Counted from the first letter of the stretch, positions 1 to 7,535 are shown. The stretch: 8,691 nt of DNA from JBAXLO01 sp037134755 (GCA_037134755.1 JBAXLO010000197.1:1-8691); one strand, 5' to 3'. The notes: generated by a model from the sequence alone, not told the origin. Translations and numbers: made by a program.

Positions 1-170
1 TGGATACGGACATCGCCTCCTTTTTGAAAATTGACCGATTGTTGGATACGGACATCGCCTCCTTTTTGAAAATTGACCGATTGTTGGATACGGACATAGG
101 CGATTTTTTAAAAAAACAGCCATTCGCTACGTCGAGGATTGCCATATTTTTGAAAAATGACCTATATTAT
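1..170. repeat. 42-bp tandem repeat (minisatellite A), cut by left edge
   Basis: The repeat has a 42-bp period. In the phase starting at position 3, units run 3-44, 45-86, 87-128 and 129-170. The first two units are identical, the third keeps its first 12 bases and then diverges, and the fourth is recognisable only codon by codon (shared GCC, TTT TTG AAA and GAC). Because 42 is a multiple of 3, one plus frame is open from 3 to the stop at 198-200 and reads as the 14-residue unit DTDIASFLKIDRLL. On the minus strand all three frames are open across the unit. No start codon or recognisable domain supports a protein, so I treat this as a non-coding minisatellite, although the tail of a repeat protein starting outside the window cannot be excluded. 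Decay toward the right edge is typical of arrays homogenised in their centre. Confidence 0.9.
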
Positions 171-327
171 TTTAATAAAAAGAAAGAAATTTTCATTTAA
201 TACTTCTATTATATTTTGTTACACACCTATTAATTTAAGCACCTGAGGCTAGGTTATAGATACTTTAAGGCAAGTTCGCTTTTATAAGATTATTTTGATT
301 TTATACTCATAATCTATAAATAATACC

Positions 328-352
328 TAAATTTGCATAATAAATAAGTTTG
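328..352 (+). promoter_or_regulatory. Candidate promoter -7 boxes for the methyltransferase gene
   Basis: Two matches to the Bacteroidetes -7 element TAnnTTTG lie close together: TAAATTTG at 328-335 and TAAGTTTG at 345-352. The nearest TTTG that could act as a -33 element (294-297) is about 30 bases from the first box, longer than the usual spacing of about 20. Only the -7 half is therefore well supported. Either box would give a 5' leader of about 90-110 bases. Confidence 0.4.
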
Positions 353-366
353 TCAGTTGTAACTGA
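353..366. promoter_or_regulatory. Palindrome at the predicted transcription start; possible operator
   Basis: The sequence TCAGTTGTAACTGA is a perfect inverted repeat (TCAGTT / AACTGA) around a 2-base centre. It abuts the TAAGTTTG box at 345-352, so it would overlap or directly follow the start of transcription, where a repressor could act. The 2-nt centre is too small for a good RNA hairpin, which favours a protein-binding site. No regulator is encoded in the window to pair with it. Confidence 0.3.
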
Positions 367-385
367 TATACCGAAGCTGTAAATC

Positions 386-453
386 ATGATTTTGAATATT
401 ATATTATGAATAAAAAACATATTGATTTAATAATAAAAAAAATAATATCATGA
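386..453 (+). other. Two tiny upstream ORFs chained by ATGA overlaps
   Basis: An ORF of 7 codons starts at ATG 386 (MILNIIL) and stops at TGA 407-409. That stop overlaps the ATG at 406 of a second ORF of 15 codons (MNKKHIDLIIKKIIS), which stops at TGA 451-453. This second stop in turn overlaps the methyltransferase ATG at 450-452. The ATGA overlap is the classic arrangement for translational coupling. Because the region is very A/T-rich, short ORFs of this kind can arise by chance, and neither peptide resembles a known leader. Confidence 0.3.
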
Positions 454-1121
454 AGACAAATTATTTGATTAAACACTTTATCGGCACATTTTTATTCTTT
501 GCAATTATATTTATAAGTGTCGGTCGTATAAATTATTGGCAAGGGATAATTTATGTTATTATAGGTATAATAATGTCAACTTTAAGTTATACCGTTTTTA
601 GAATAGATTCTGAACTTCTAGACGAAAGGTCAAAACCGGGAGTAGATTCAAAGAAATGGGATAAGATTATATTGGGTTTATCGCTTCTTGCTACAATTTC
701 AATGTATATAACAGCAGGTCTTGATTCCGGTCGTTATCATTGGTCACCTGATTTCCATTGGAGTATTAGTACAATTGGAGTTATCCTTACTATTATAGGA
801 CAACTCCTTTTTCTTATTGCTCAAAAACAAAATAAATTCTTCTCAAGTACCGTACGTATTCAAACTGAGAGAGGACATACTGTATGTGAAACAGGATTGT
901 ATAAATTTGTGAGACATCCTGCATATTTGGGTTCCATGATTCAATCTTTAGGATTTCCATTACTTTTGGGTTCACTATGGAGTATTATTCCAATAAGTTT
1001 GATGATTATTCTATTAATAACAAGAACAAATTTGGAGGATAAAACTTTAATAAATGAATTAAAAGGTTATCCCGAATATATTAATAAAACTCGATATAGG
1101 ATTATTCCATATCTTTGGTAA
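450..1121 (+). CDS. Isoprenylcysteine carboxyl methyltransferase (ICMT)-family membrane methyltransferase
   Basis: This is a 223-residue integral membrane protein of the ICMT/phospholipid methyltransferase superfamily (SAM-dependent methyltransferases embedded in the membrane). Hydrophobic segments lie at about residues 9-24, 31-50, 74-90, 106-124 and 165-190. The family signature is in the C-terminal half: GLYKFVRHPAYLGSMI at about 149-164 contains the RHPxY motif that binds the SAM cofactor. It is followed by a charged segment around L195-E196-D197 and a YPEY...YRIIPYLW ending at 208-223, which matches the usual E...Y..Y....IP tail. Bacterial members have varied or unknown substrates (lipids, small molecules), and prenylated proteins are not expected in bacteria, so the substrate cannot be named. 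The start fits the hydrophobic N-terminus. A 15-codon upstream ORF overlaps it by ATGA. The next gene begins 41 bp downstream and may share the transcript. Confidence 0.85.
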   Translation: MKTNYLIKHFIGTFLFFAIIFISVGRINYWQGIIYVIIGIIMSTLSYTVFRIDSELLDERSKPGVDSKKWDKIILGLSLLATISMYITAGLDSGRYHWSPDFHWSISTIGVILTIIGQLLFLIAQKQNKFFSSTVRIQTERGHTVCETGLYKFVRHPAYLGSMIQSLGFPLLLGSLWSIIPISLMIILLITRTNLEDKTLINELKGYPEYINKTRYRIIPYLW

Positions 1122-1162
1122 ACTTTTAAATAATAGTTACTTTAAAATAATTAACATTTACG

Positions 1163-1507
1163 ATGAGCACTAAAAAAGAAGACAGAAATGCCTACAAACA
1201 AATGAAATTAAGAGTAGGGATTTTTCAGATTAAGAACTTAAAGAATGATAAACTCTTTTTAAAAACATGTATGGATTTAGATAGAGCTTTCGGCTCTGAT
1301 CTATTTCAATTAAATACAGGGCTTCATTCAAACAGCGAATTACAAAATGATTGGAAAACATTAGGTGTAGATTCTTTTGAATTTAACATCTTTGATGAAC
1401 TGAAAATGAAAGATAATGCAAACGATATAGAAATCAGAAGAGAATTAAAAGAATTCTTAAACTTACATCGCTCAGATTTACTTGCAAAAGGCTATTTACT
1501 TTATTAA
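1163..1507 (+). CDS. Small GIY-YIG nuclease-like protein, probably lacking catalytic tyrosines
   Basis: This small, soluble, charged protein has 114 residues. Its pattern resembles the short proteins usually annotated as GIY-YIG nuclease family. GIFQIKNLKNDK (19-30) stands where GIY opens the fold, a strand with LFLK (31-34) stands where YIG would be, LNTGLHSNSELQNDW (50-64) is the G.H.N..LQ.DW block, and DSFEFNIFDEL (70-80) is the F.F.I...L strand. A charged helix (about 88-104) ends the protein. Both signature tyrosines appear replaced (GIF, FLK), so nuclease activity is doubtful and a binding or decayed role is possible. No signal peptide is present. It lies 41 bp after the methyltransferase in the same direction, with no clear promoter between, and may be co-transcribed. 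The assignment rests on pattern memory and is moderate. Confidence 0.6.
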   Translation: MSTKKEDRNAYKQMKLRVGIFQIKNLKNDKLFLKTCMDLDRAFGSDLFQLNTGLHSNSELQNDWKTLGVDSFEFNIFDELKMKDNANDIEIRRELKEFLNLHRSDLLAKGYLLY

Positions 1508-1526
1508 GATCGTTAGAAATTGATAA

Positions 1527-1688
1527 ATGAAAGATCTAAAACCTTTAATCTTATCTATTAAAAATAAAAAAAATTTATCTTAGACTTTAAATGGATTAAA
1601 AGCTGATGGTATGTATTCAATTTATGATGGGATTAAAAATATTATTGCTAAAAGTAATAAGAATTGGGGTTTTGAAATTCAATTTTAA
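1527..1688 (+). pseudogene. Short ORF interrupted by an in-frame TAG; unidentified
   Basis: A frame opens at ATG 1527 (MKDLKPLILSIKNKKNLS), meets TAG at 1581-1583, and continues in the same frame without another stop to TAA at 1686-1688. The second part (from TLNGLKADGMYS to NWGFEIQF) looks protein-like, with a mixed composition including Gly, Asp, Trp and Tyr rather than the Asn/Lys/Ile bias of random A/T-rich DNA. If the TAG were a sense codon the product would have 53 residues. One base change from CAG, AAG or TGG would give it. I do not recognise the family. A second possibility is a real short protein starting at ATG 1611. It lies 19 bp after the GIY-YIG-like gene, in a different frame. 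Confidence 0.4.
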
Positions 1689-1751
1689 AACAAGTATAAA
1701 AGCTGTTAACATTACTGTAAAATAGCTTATAAAATTTCAATAAAAGATAAT

Positions 1752-1780
1752 AAAAAAGGCTGCCATAAGCAGCCTTTTTT
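1752..1780. terminator. Bidirectional intrinsic terminator between convergent genes
   Basis: A perfect 12-bp stem runs AAAAAAGGCTGC (1752-1763) / GCAGCCTTTTTT (1769-1780), with the 5-base loop CATAA. The T-run on the plus strand and the A-run that becomes a T-run on the minus strand make it work both ways. It would end the plus-strand transcript from the left and the glutamate dehydrogenase transcript, whose stop codon is at 1798-1800. The same stem recurs at 7536-7571. Confidence 0.9.
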
Positions 1781-1797
1781 AATGTTTTATGATAAGA

Positions 1798-3135
<1,338 letters not shown>

Positions 3136-3188
3136 CTTAATTTTTTTAATTAATTTAACTTGATTAAATTGTTATGTAAATTACTTTG

Positions 3189-3196
3189 CAAAATTA
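3189..3196 (-). promoter_or_regulatory. Bacteroidetes -7 promoter element for glutamate dehydrogenase
   Basis: Read on the minus strand the bases are TAATTTTG, a full match to TAnnTTTG, placed 53 bp before the ATG at 3135. The region about 20 bp upstream is a T-run (minus strand, about 3220-3215) rather than a clean TTTG -33 box. The predicted leader of about 45 nt is A/T-rich with no Shine-Dalgarno sequence, as is usual in this phylum. Confidence 0.55.
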
Positions 3197-3295
3197 CACT
3201 TAATAATATTACTAAAAAAGGATTTAGCCATTTATTTTTAAAATTGATTATTGATAGGCTATTATATAAATAAAACAGCTCTTACCATTTTACAG

Positions 3296-3319
3296 ATTAG
3301 AGCTATCGTCTAATTTTTT
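3296..3319 (+). terminator. Weak terminator-like hairpin with no gene upstream
   Basis: A 6-bp stem ATTAGA (3296-3301) / TCTAAT (3309-3314) with a 7-base loop runs directly into TTTTTT (3314-3319). It has the form of a weak intrinsic terminator on the plus strand. An alternative 6-bp pairing, AGCTCT (3277-3282) with AGAGCT (3299-3304), shares bases with it. No plus-strand gene precedes it, so it either ends an unrecognised short transcript or is a chance structure. Confidence 0.25.
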
Positions 3320-3426
3320 ATTATCTATCCCATTCCGTTCCGCTAACACAACTATCTGTTCCCGAGTGGAGTCGAGAGGTAATTGCTATGCTAAATCAGT
3401 CGATTCTCGATTGAAGCAGAAACTTC

Positions 3427-3700
3427 GTTTCTTAATTTATTTTTCATACCTTCGCTTGTAGATTCGCGGTCTTAGATTTTCTTTTCGTGGTCTTCGACTG
3501 GTATGCAATCGGCTTGGATTTTCTTTTTATAACCTTCGACTAACATGTAAACGGCTTGGATTTTCTTTTTATAACCTTCGACTGATATGCAAACGGCTTG
3601 GATTTTCTTTTTACTACCTTCGACTACTATGCAAACGGCTTGGATTTTCTTTTTATAACCTTCGACTGACATGCAATCGGCTTGGATTTATTTTTCAATA
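3427..3700. repeat. 42-bp tandem repeat (minisatellite B)
   Basis: Units of exactly 42 bp start at 3427, 3469, 3511, 3553, 3595, 3637 and 3679. The four central units are nearly identical around GGCTTGGATTTTCTTTTTAT and CCTTCGACT. They vary mainly at a few positions before ATGCAAAC/ATGCAATC. The units at both ends are clearly degenerate. The minus strand is open from ATG 3672 to the stop at 3472 and reads as SVEGYKKKIQAVCI repeats. A plus frame is also open (LGFSFYNLRLICKR). Upstream of the minus-strand ATG the preceding degenerate unit contains an in-frame stop, and the frame ends in another degenerate unit, so coding is unlikely. There are no unique spacers between units, so this is not a CRISPR array. 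Its period equals that of the array at 1-170. Confidence 0.9.
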
Positions 3701-3823
3701 CCATTACTTTGCTATTTATTAGGTTAAATACAAAAAAACAATATCAATAAAAAGAAATAAGATATGTTAACTCAAACATTAGTATATCAAATTATTATAT
3801 TCATATCATTTACTAACTAATTA

Positions 3824-3945
3824 ATATTGTATGTAGTTAACATTAAAACGCTTCTCCCCTATTCCATTTCTAATATTTATAGTATCTAAATAATAAATTT
3901 CAATCTATTGTATCAAAATTATCATTTTTTAACTACATACTATAT
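3824..3945. repeat. Inverted-repeat element, possible MITE remnant
   Basis: The left arm 3824-3840 and right arm 3929-3945 are complementary at 16 of 17 positions. They include a perfect 12-bp core, GTATGTAGTTAA (3829-3840) against TTAACTACATAC (3929-3940). They enclose 88 bp that encode nothing. Size and layout resemble a very small non-autonomous transposable element, but I see no clean target-site duplication, and no transposase in the window could mobilise it. It could also fold as a long cruciform or RNA stem in front of the C1 peptidase gene. Confidence 0.45.
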
Positions 3946-3974
3946 AATATATGCATATTTAAGCTAATTATTTG

Positions 3975-3982
3975 TAATTTTA
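3975..3982 (+). promoter_or_regulatory. Weak -7-like box for the C1 peptidase gene
   Basis: TAATTTTA matches TAnnTTTG at all but the last base and lies 26 bp before the ATG at 4008, a normal distance for this phylum. No good -33 element is visible upstream, so support is limited. Confidence 0.3.
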
Positions 3983-4007
3983 CAGCACATTTAAATAATA
4001 TCTTAAA

Positions 4008-5249
4008 ATGAAAAAAACAATTCTATATGCCTTATTATTAGTTGTAAGTTATTCTTATGCTCAAAATAATAATAAGAAAGACAAAGCAATATATTCAGAA
4101 AAGAAACCAGGGTTTTATCAAAATGTAGTTCTAAAAACCGTAAGTCAGGAAGATAATACATTCGTAATACCAAAAGAGAATGATGACAAGAACTTTGTTG
4201 TAGATCTTTCTGAATATACTTTTCCTGTAGATACTTCAAAATATACAATACAGTGGCACAATTCTCCAATCAATCAGGGCCTCACCGGAACTTGCTGGTG
4301 CTTTGCAGGTACCTCTTTCATCGAATCGGAAATATATCGAATCAATAAACTAAAGATAAAACTATCAGAAATGTACACCGTTTACTGGGAGTATGTTGAG
4401 CGTGCAAAATTATTTGCCGAAAAACATGGTGATATGTACTTCAACGAAGGCTCAGAAGTAAACGCAGTAACTAAAATAATGAGATTGTATGGCGCAGTTC
4501 CTGCTGCTAATTATTCAGGACTATTACCAGGTAAAACTGTTTACAATCACGAAACAATGGTATCCAAATTGAAGATTTACATAGAATCCGTCAAGAAAAC
4601 GAATAAGTGGGATCAGGCTACAATAGTGCAAAATATAAAGACCATTCTTAACCATTATATGGGGGAACCACCTACAACAGTTTCCTATGAAGGCAAAACA
4701 TATACATCAAAAGAATTTGTGAAAGAGGTAATGAAAATAAATCCTTTAAATTATTTTCCTTTCATGTCGACTAAATCACTTGTATATAATCAAAGAGGAG
4801 TCTTCGACGAACCTGATAACTGGTGGCATTCTGATGACTATTATAATCTTTCGCTTGATAACTATATGAAACTTATATTAAATTCAATACAAAAGGGATA
4901 TACTGTAGCTATTTGCGGAGATGTTTCCGAACCCGGATATAGTGCGCAATACCAAGTGGCAGTTGTTCCAACATTTGATTGTCCTTCCGAATATATTAAT
5001 GAAGATGCCCGACAACTAAGAGTAAATAATAGCTCAACTACTGATGATCACTGCTTACATTTGGTAGGATATTATAAAAATATAGATGGTAAATATTGGT
5101 TTCTGATTAAAGATTCAGGCAGTGGTGGCTTCGATGGCAAAACTCGTGGCTATAGATTTTATCACGAAGACTATATTAAACTTAAAATGTTGAATATATT
5201 AGTCTATAAAGACGCAGCAAGAGAGTTTCTTGACAAAATCATTAAATAA
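4008..5249 (+). CDS. Exported C1-family (papain/bleomycin hydrolase-like) cysteine peptidase
   Basis: The product has 413 residues. A signal peptide at 1-18 (KK, hydrophobic core, SYA|Q) directs export to the periplasm or beyond. The catalytic region starts at INQGLTGTCWCFAGTSFIE (88-106), with Q90 as the oxyanion-hole residue and C96 as the nucleophile. The histidine is H348 in DDHCLHLVGYY (346-356). The third catalytic position, usually Asn in NSW, falls in FLIKDSGSGG (365-374) and is Asp (D369). The closing block GYRFYHEDYIKLKML (381-395) is typical of Bacteroidetes proteins annotated as C1 family peptidase or aminopeptidase C. The long insert between Cys and His (about 110-345) fits the bleomycin hydrolase-like branch. 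The likely role is degradation of peptides outside the cytoplasm; endo- versus aminopeptidase action cannot be told. The dipeptidyl peptidase gene follows 87 bp later in the same direction but has its own promoter. Confidence 0.85.
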   Translation: MKKTILYALLLVVSYSYAQNNNKKDKAIYSEKKPGFYQNVVLKTVSQEDNTFVIPKENDDKNFVVDLSEYTFPVDTSKYTIQWHNSPINQGLTGTCWCFAGTSFIESEIYRINKLKIKLSEMYTVYWEYVERAKLFAEKHGDMYFNEGSEVNAVTKIMRLYGAVPAANYSGLLPGKTVYNHETMVSKLKIYIESVKKTNKWDQATIVQNIKTILNHYMGEPPTTVSYEGKTYTSKEFVKEVMKINPLNYFPFMSTKSLVYNQRGVFDEPDNWWHSDDYYNLSLDNYMKLILNSIQKGYTVAICGDVSEPGYSAQYQVAVVPTFDCPSEYINEDARQLRVNNSSTTDDHCLHLVGYYKNIDGKYWFLIKDSGSGGFDGKTRGYRFYHEDYIKLKMLNILVYKDAAREFLDKIIK

Positions 5250-5300
5250 TATTATTCCTCCCCTTTTAGAGGAAGTTAGGTAGGGTTATCATTTATTTAC

Positions 5301-5308
5301 TATCTTTG
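5301..5308 (+). promoter_or_regulatory. Bacteroidetes -7 promoter element for dipeptidyl peptidase IV
   Basis: TATCTTTG is a full match to TAnnTTTG, 28 bp before the ATG at 5337, and is the best promoter match in the window. A -33 TTTG at the expected distance is not evident. It indicates that the dipeptidyl peptidase can be transcribed separately from the upstream C1 peptidase. Confidence 0.6.
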
Positions 5309-5336
5309 CCACGTTAAAAACACTAAATAATAACAC

Positions 5337-7514
5337 ATGAGAAAACTATTAATTATAGCTTTTATTAGCTTGTTAACCATTAGTAAATTCACTAATGCAC
5401 AAGATTCAGGAAAGAAAATAACTTTAGAAGATATCTGGCAAAAAGGAACTTTTCGTGCAGGTTCAGTTTATGAAATAAGATCTTTAAAGGATGGAGAACA
5501 CTATTGTGTACTCGAAAATAATAAGATTAATGAATATAGTTACAAAGATGCAAAACTCGAAAAGACCATATTAGATGCATCTAATATTAAAGTTCCTGGC
5601 AAAGATTATGCTCTAGCAATCGAAGATTATCAGTTTAGTTTAGATGAATCAAAGATACTTATATCTATTCAAACTGAACTTATTTATCGCCATTCTTCCA
5701 AATCTGAATATTATATATGGGATACCAAAGCTAATAAACTTACAGCATTATCTACAGGTGGCAAACAACGTTTAGCTGATTTCTCACCTGATGGTAATAA
5801 GGTTGCTTTTATACGAGATAATAATCTATTTATTAAAGATCTTATCAAAGATAAAGAAATACAACTTACTACTGATGGTTTGAATAATAATATCATTTAC
5901 GGTACTACAGATTGGGTTTACGAAGAAGAATTTAGTTTTACTAAAGCTTTTTTCTGGTCTAAAGATGGTAATAAAATAGCATATTATCGTTTCGACGAAA
6001 GTAAAGTAAAAGAATATACATTAGCAATGTGGGGTGATCTTTATCCTGAACAATATAAATATAAATATCCAAAAGCCGGTGAAGATAATTCAGTGGTTTC
6101 GGTATTTACTTATGATGTTGCTGCTAATAAATCAACTAAAATGGATATTGGTACAGAAACAAATCAATACATTCCAAGGGTTTACTGGACATCTGAAACG
6201 AACACTTTAGCTATTTTAAGAATGAATCGTCTTCAAAACAAACTTGAAATACTTTTGAATGATGCTAATTCAGGACAGTCTAAAGTTATTTATACTGAAT
6301 CAAACAAATATTATATTGAGATTACTGACGATATTAATTTTATTAAAAATGGCTTTGTTATTTCGAGTGAAATAAATGGTTATAATCATATTTACTATTA
6401 TGATATGAAAGGAAAACTCGTTAAACAAGTTACTACAGGCAAATGGGATGTAGTAGATATAAAAGGTGTTGACGAAGCTAACAATACTATCTTTTTTAGG
6501 GCAGCAAACTCCTCCCCTATTAATAAAGAATTATACAGTATAAAACTTGATGGCTCTAAGATGAATAAGATATCTGATAAAGATGGCACTTATGATGCTC
6601 AATTTAGCAGCAACTTTAAATATTATATTAGTACTTATTCAAGTGCTAACACTCCTCCTGCTTATACTATTAATCTTGCTAATGGTAAAGAACTTAATGT
6701 ACTTGAGAATAATATGAAAGTTAGGATTAAATTTAAAGATTATAACTTTACTACTAAAGAGTTTGCTTCTATGCACGTTGCAGATGGAGTAGATCTTAAT
6801 TATTGGATTATGAAACCAAAAGATTTTGATCCTTCAAAGAAGTATCCTGTTTTAATGTATGTTTATGGAGGTCCCGGACATAATACGGTGTTAAATTCTT
6901 ATGATCGCAGCGATTATTTATGGTATCAAATGCTTTCGCAGAAAGGTTATATTATTGTTTCAGTTGACAATCGTGGTACAGCTTTCAGAGGTGAAGAGTT
7001 TAAGAAATGTACTTATAAAGAGTTAGGCAAACTTGAAACCGAAGATTATATAAATGCAGCTAAATGGTTAGGCAATCAAACATATATTGATAAAGATCGT
7101 ATTGGTATCTTTGGTTGGAGTTATGGTGGTTTTATGTCAACACTTTGCATGACTAAAGGTGCTGATTATTTTAAAGCCGGTATAGCTGTTGCACCTGTAA
7201 CTAATTGGCGTTATTATGACAATATATATACCGAACGCTTCATGAGAACTCCACAAGAAAATCCTACAGGTTATGATGATAATTCCCCTATTAATCACGT
7301 TAAGAAATTGAAAGGTAAGTTTCTTTTAGTTCATGGTACCGGTGATGATAATGTTCATGTTCAAAACTCTTTGGATTTAATTAATGCATTGGTTAATGCT
7401 AATAAGCAGTTTGAAATGCAATTCTATACTAATAAGAATCATAGTATATATGGTGGCTTTACCAGATTACATTTATATACTAGAATGACAGATTTTCTTT
7501 TAAAGAATTTATAA
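5337..7514 (+). CDS. dpp4: Dipeptidyl peptidase IV (S9B prolyl oligopeptidase family)
   Basis: This exported serine peptidase removes X-Pro (and X-Ala) dipeptides from the N-terminus of peptides. It has 725 residues, close to known Bacteroidetes DPP IV enzymes. A signal peptide at 1-21 (FTNA|Q) is followed by the beta-propeller domain (about 30-460) and the alpha/beta hydrolase domain (about 480-725). The substrate N-terminus is held by the double-Glu motif TDWVYEEEF (191-199; E197/E198) and by R118 in YRHSS, corresponding to Arg125 of the human enzyme. Y510 in YVYGGPG (508-514) is the oxyanion tyrosine. The triad is S595 in GWSYGGF (593-599), D670 in HGTGDDNVH (666-674) and H702 in NKNHSIYGG (699-707). 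All key residues are present, so the enzyme should be active. Its likely partner is the exported C1 peptidase upstream, and a shared terminator-type hairpin follows the stop by about 20 bp. Confidence 0.97.
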   Translation: MRKLLIIAFISLLTISKFTNAQDSGKKITLEDIWQKGTFRAGSVYEIRSLKDGEHYCVLENNKINEYSYKDAKLEKTILDASNIKVPGKDYALAIEDYQFSLDESKILISIQTELIYRHSSKSEYYIWDTKANKLTALSTGGKQRLADFSPDGNKVAFIRDNNLFIKDLIKDKEIQLTTDGLNNNIIYGTTDWVYEEEFSFTKAFFWSKDGNKIAYYRFDESKVKEYTLAMWGDLYPEQYKYKYPKAGEDNSVVSVFTYDVAANKSTKMDIGTETNQYIPRVYWTSETNTLAILRMNRLQNKLEILLNDANSGQSKVIYTESNKYYIEITDDINFIKNGFVISSEINGYNHIYYYDMKGKLVKQVTTGKWDVVDIKGVDEANNTIFFRAANSSPINKELYSIKLDGSKMNKISDKDGTYDAQFSSNFKYYISTYSSANTPPAYTINLANGKELNVLENNMKVRIKFKDYNFTTKEFASMHVADGVDLNYWIMKPKDFDPSKKYPVLMYVYGGPGHNTVLNSYDRSDYLWYQMLSQKGYIIVSVDNRGTAFRGEEFKKCTYKELGKLETEDYINAAKWLGNQTYIDKDRIGIFGWSYGGFMSTLCMTKGADYFKAGIAVAPVTNWRYYDNIYTERFMRTPQENPTGYDDNSPINHVKKLKGKFLLVHGTGDDNVHVQNSLDLINALVNANKQFEMQFYTNKNHSIYGGFTRLHLYTRMTDFLLKNL

Positions 7515-7535
7515 AATCTATATCAGAATTCCTTA

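Larger units (their letters stand above)
171..449. other. A/T-rich intergenic leader before the methyltransferase gene
   Basis: No full-length gene is visible here. The stretch holds two overlapping -7-like promoter boxes (328-335 and 345-352), a 14-bp palindrome (353-366) and two tiny ORFs (386-409 and 406-453) that lead by ATGA overlaps into the methyltransferase start at 450. The part from about 201 to 320 shows nothing I can assign. Confidence 0.6.
3136..4007. other. 872-bp gene-free intergenic region between divergent genes
   Basis: This region separates the minus-strand glutamate dehydrogenase from the plus-strand C1 peptidase. It contains the dehydrogenase promoter (3189-3196), a small hairpin with a T-run (3296-3319), a tandem repeat of 42-bp units (about 3427-3700), an imperfect inverted repeat (3824-3945) and a weak promoter box for the peptidase (3975-3982). 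The frames that stay open in it are repeat artefacts or shadows. I see no convincing gene, tRNA or riboswitch. Confidence 0.7.

Noticed and set aside
1..97. Minus-strand partial gene with Shine-Dalgarno-like AGGAGG before each ATG
   Set aside because: The signal is part of the repeat unit, spacing to ATG is only 2 bases, and this phylum generally does not use such sites.
1695..1725. Weak hairpin AAGCT ... AGCTT before the terminator
   Set aside because: Only 5 pairs with a large loop; likely chance next to a much stronger terminator.
3472..3672. Minus-strand 66-codon frame made of SVEGYKKKIQAVCI repeats as a gene
   Set aside because: It coincides with the 42-bp tandem repeat, is bounded on both sides by degenerate units with stops, and the opposite strand is open too. 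The openness follows from the period being a multiple of 3.
3427..3700. CRISPR array
   Set aside because: Units are contiguous with no unique spacers, and no cas genes are present.
4003..4269. Minus-strand frame over the start of the C1 peptidase gene
   Set aside because: It overlaps the signal peptide and N-terminal region of a clear gene on the other strand and has no family resemblance.
5255..5274. Hairpin TTCCTC / GAGGAA after the C1 peptidase gene as a terminator
   Set aside because: The 6-bp stem with an 8-base loop is not followed by a T-run on the plus strand, so termination is not supported.
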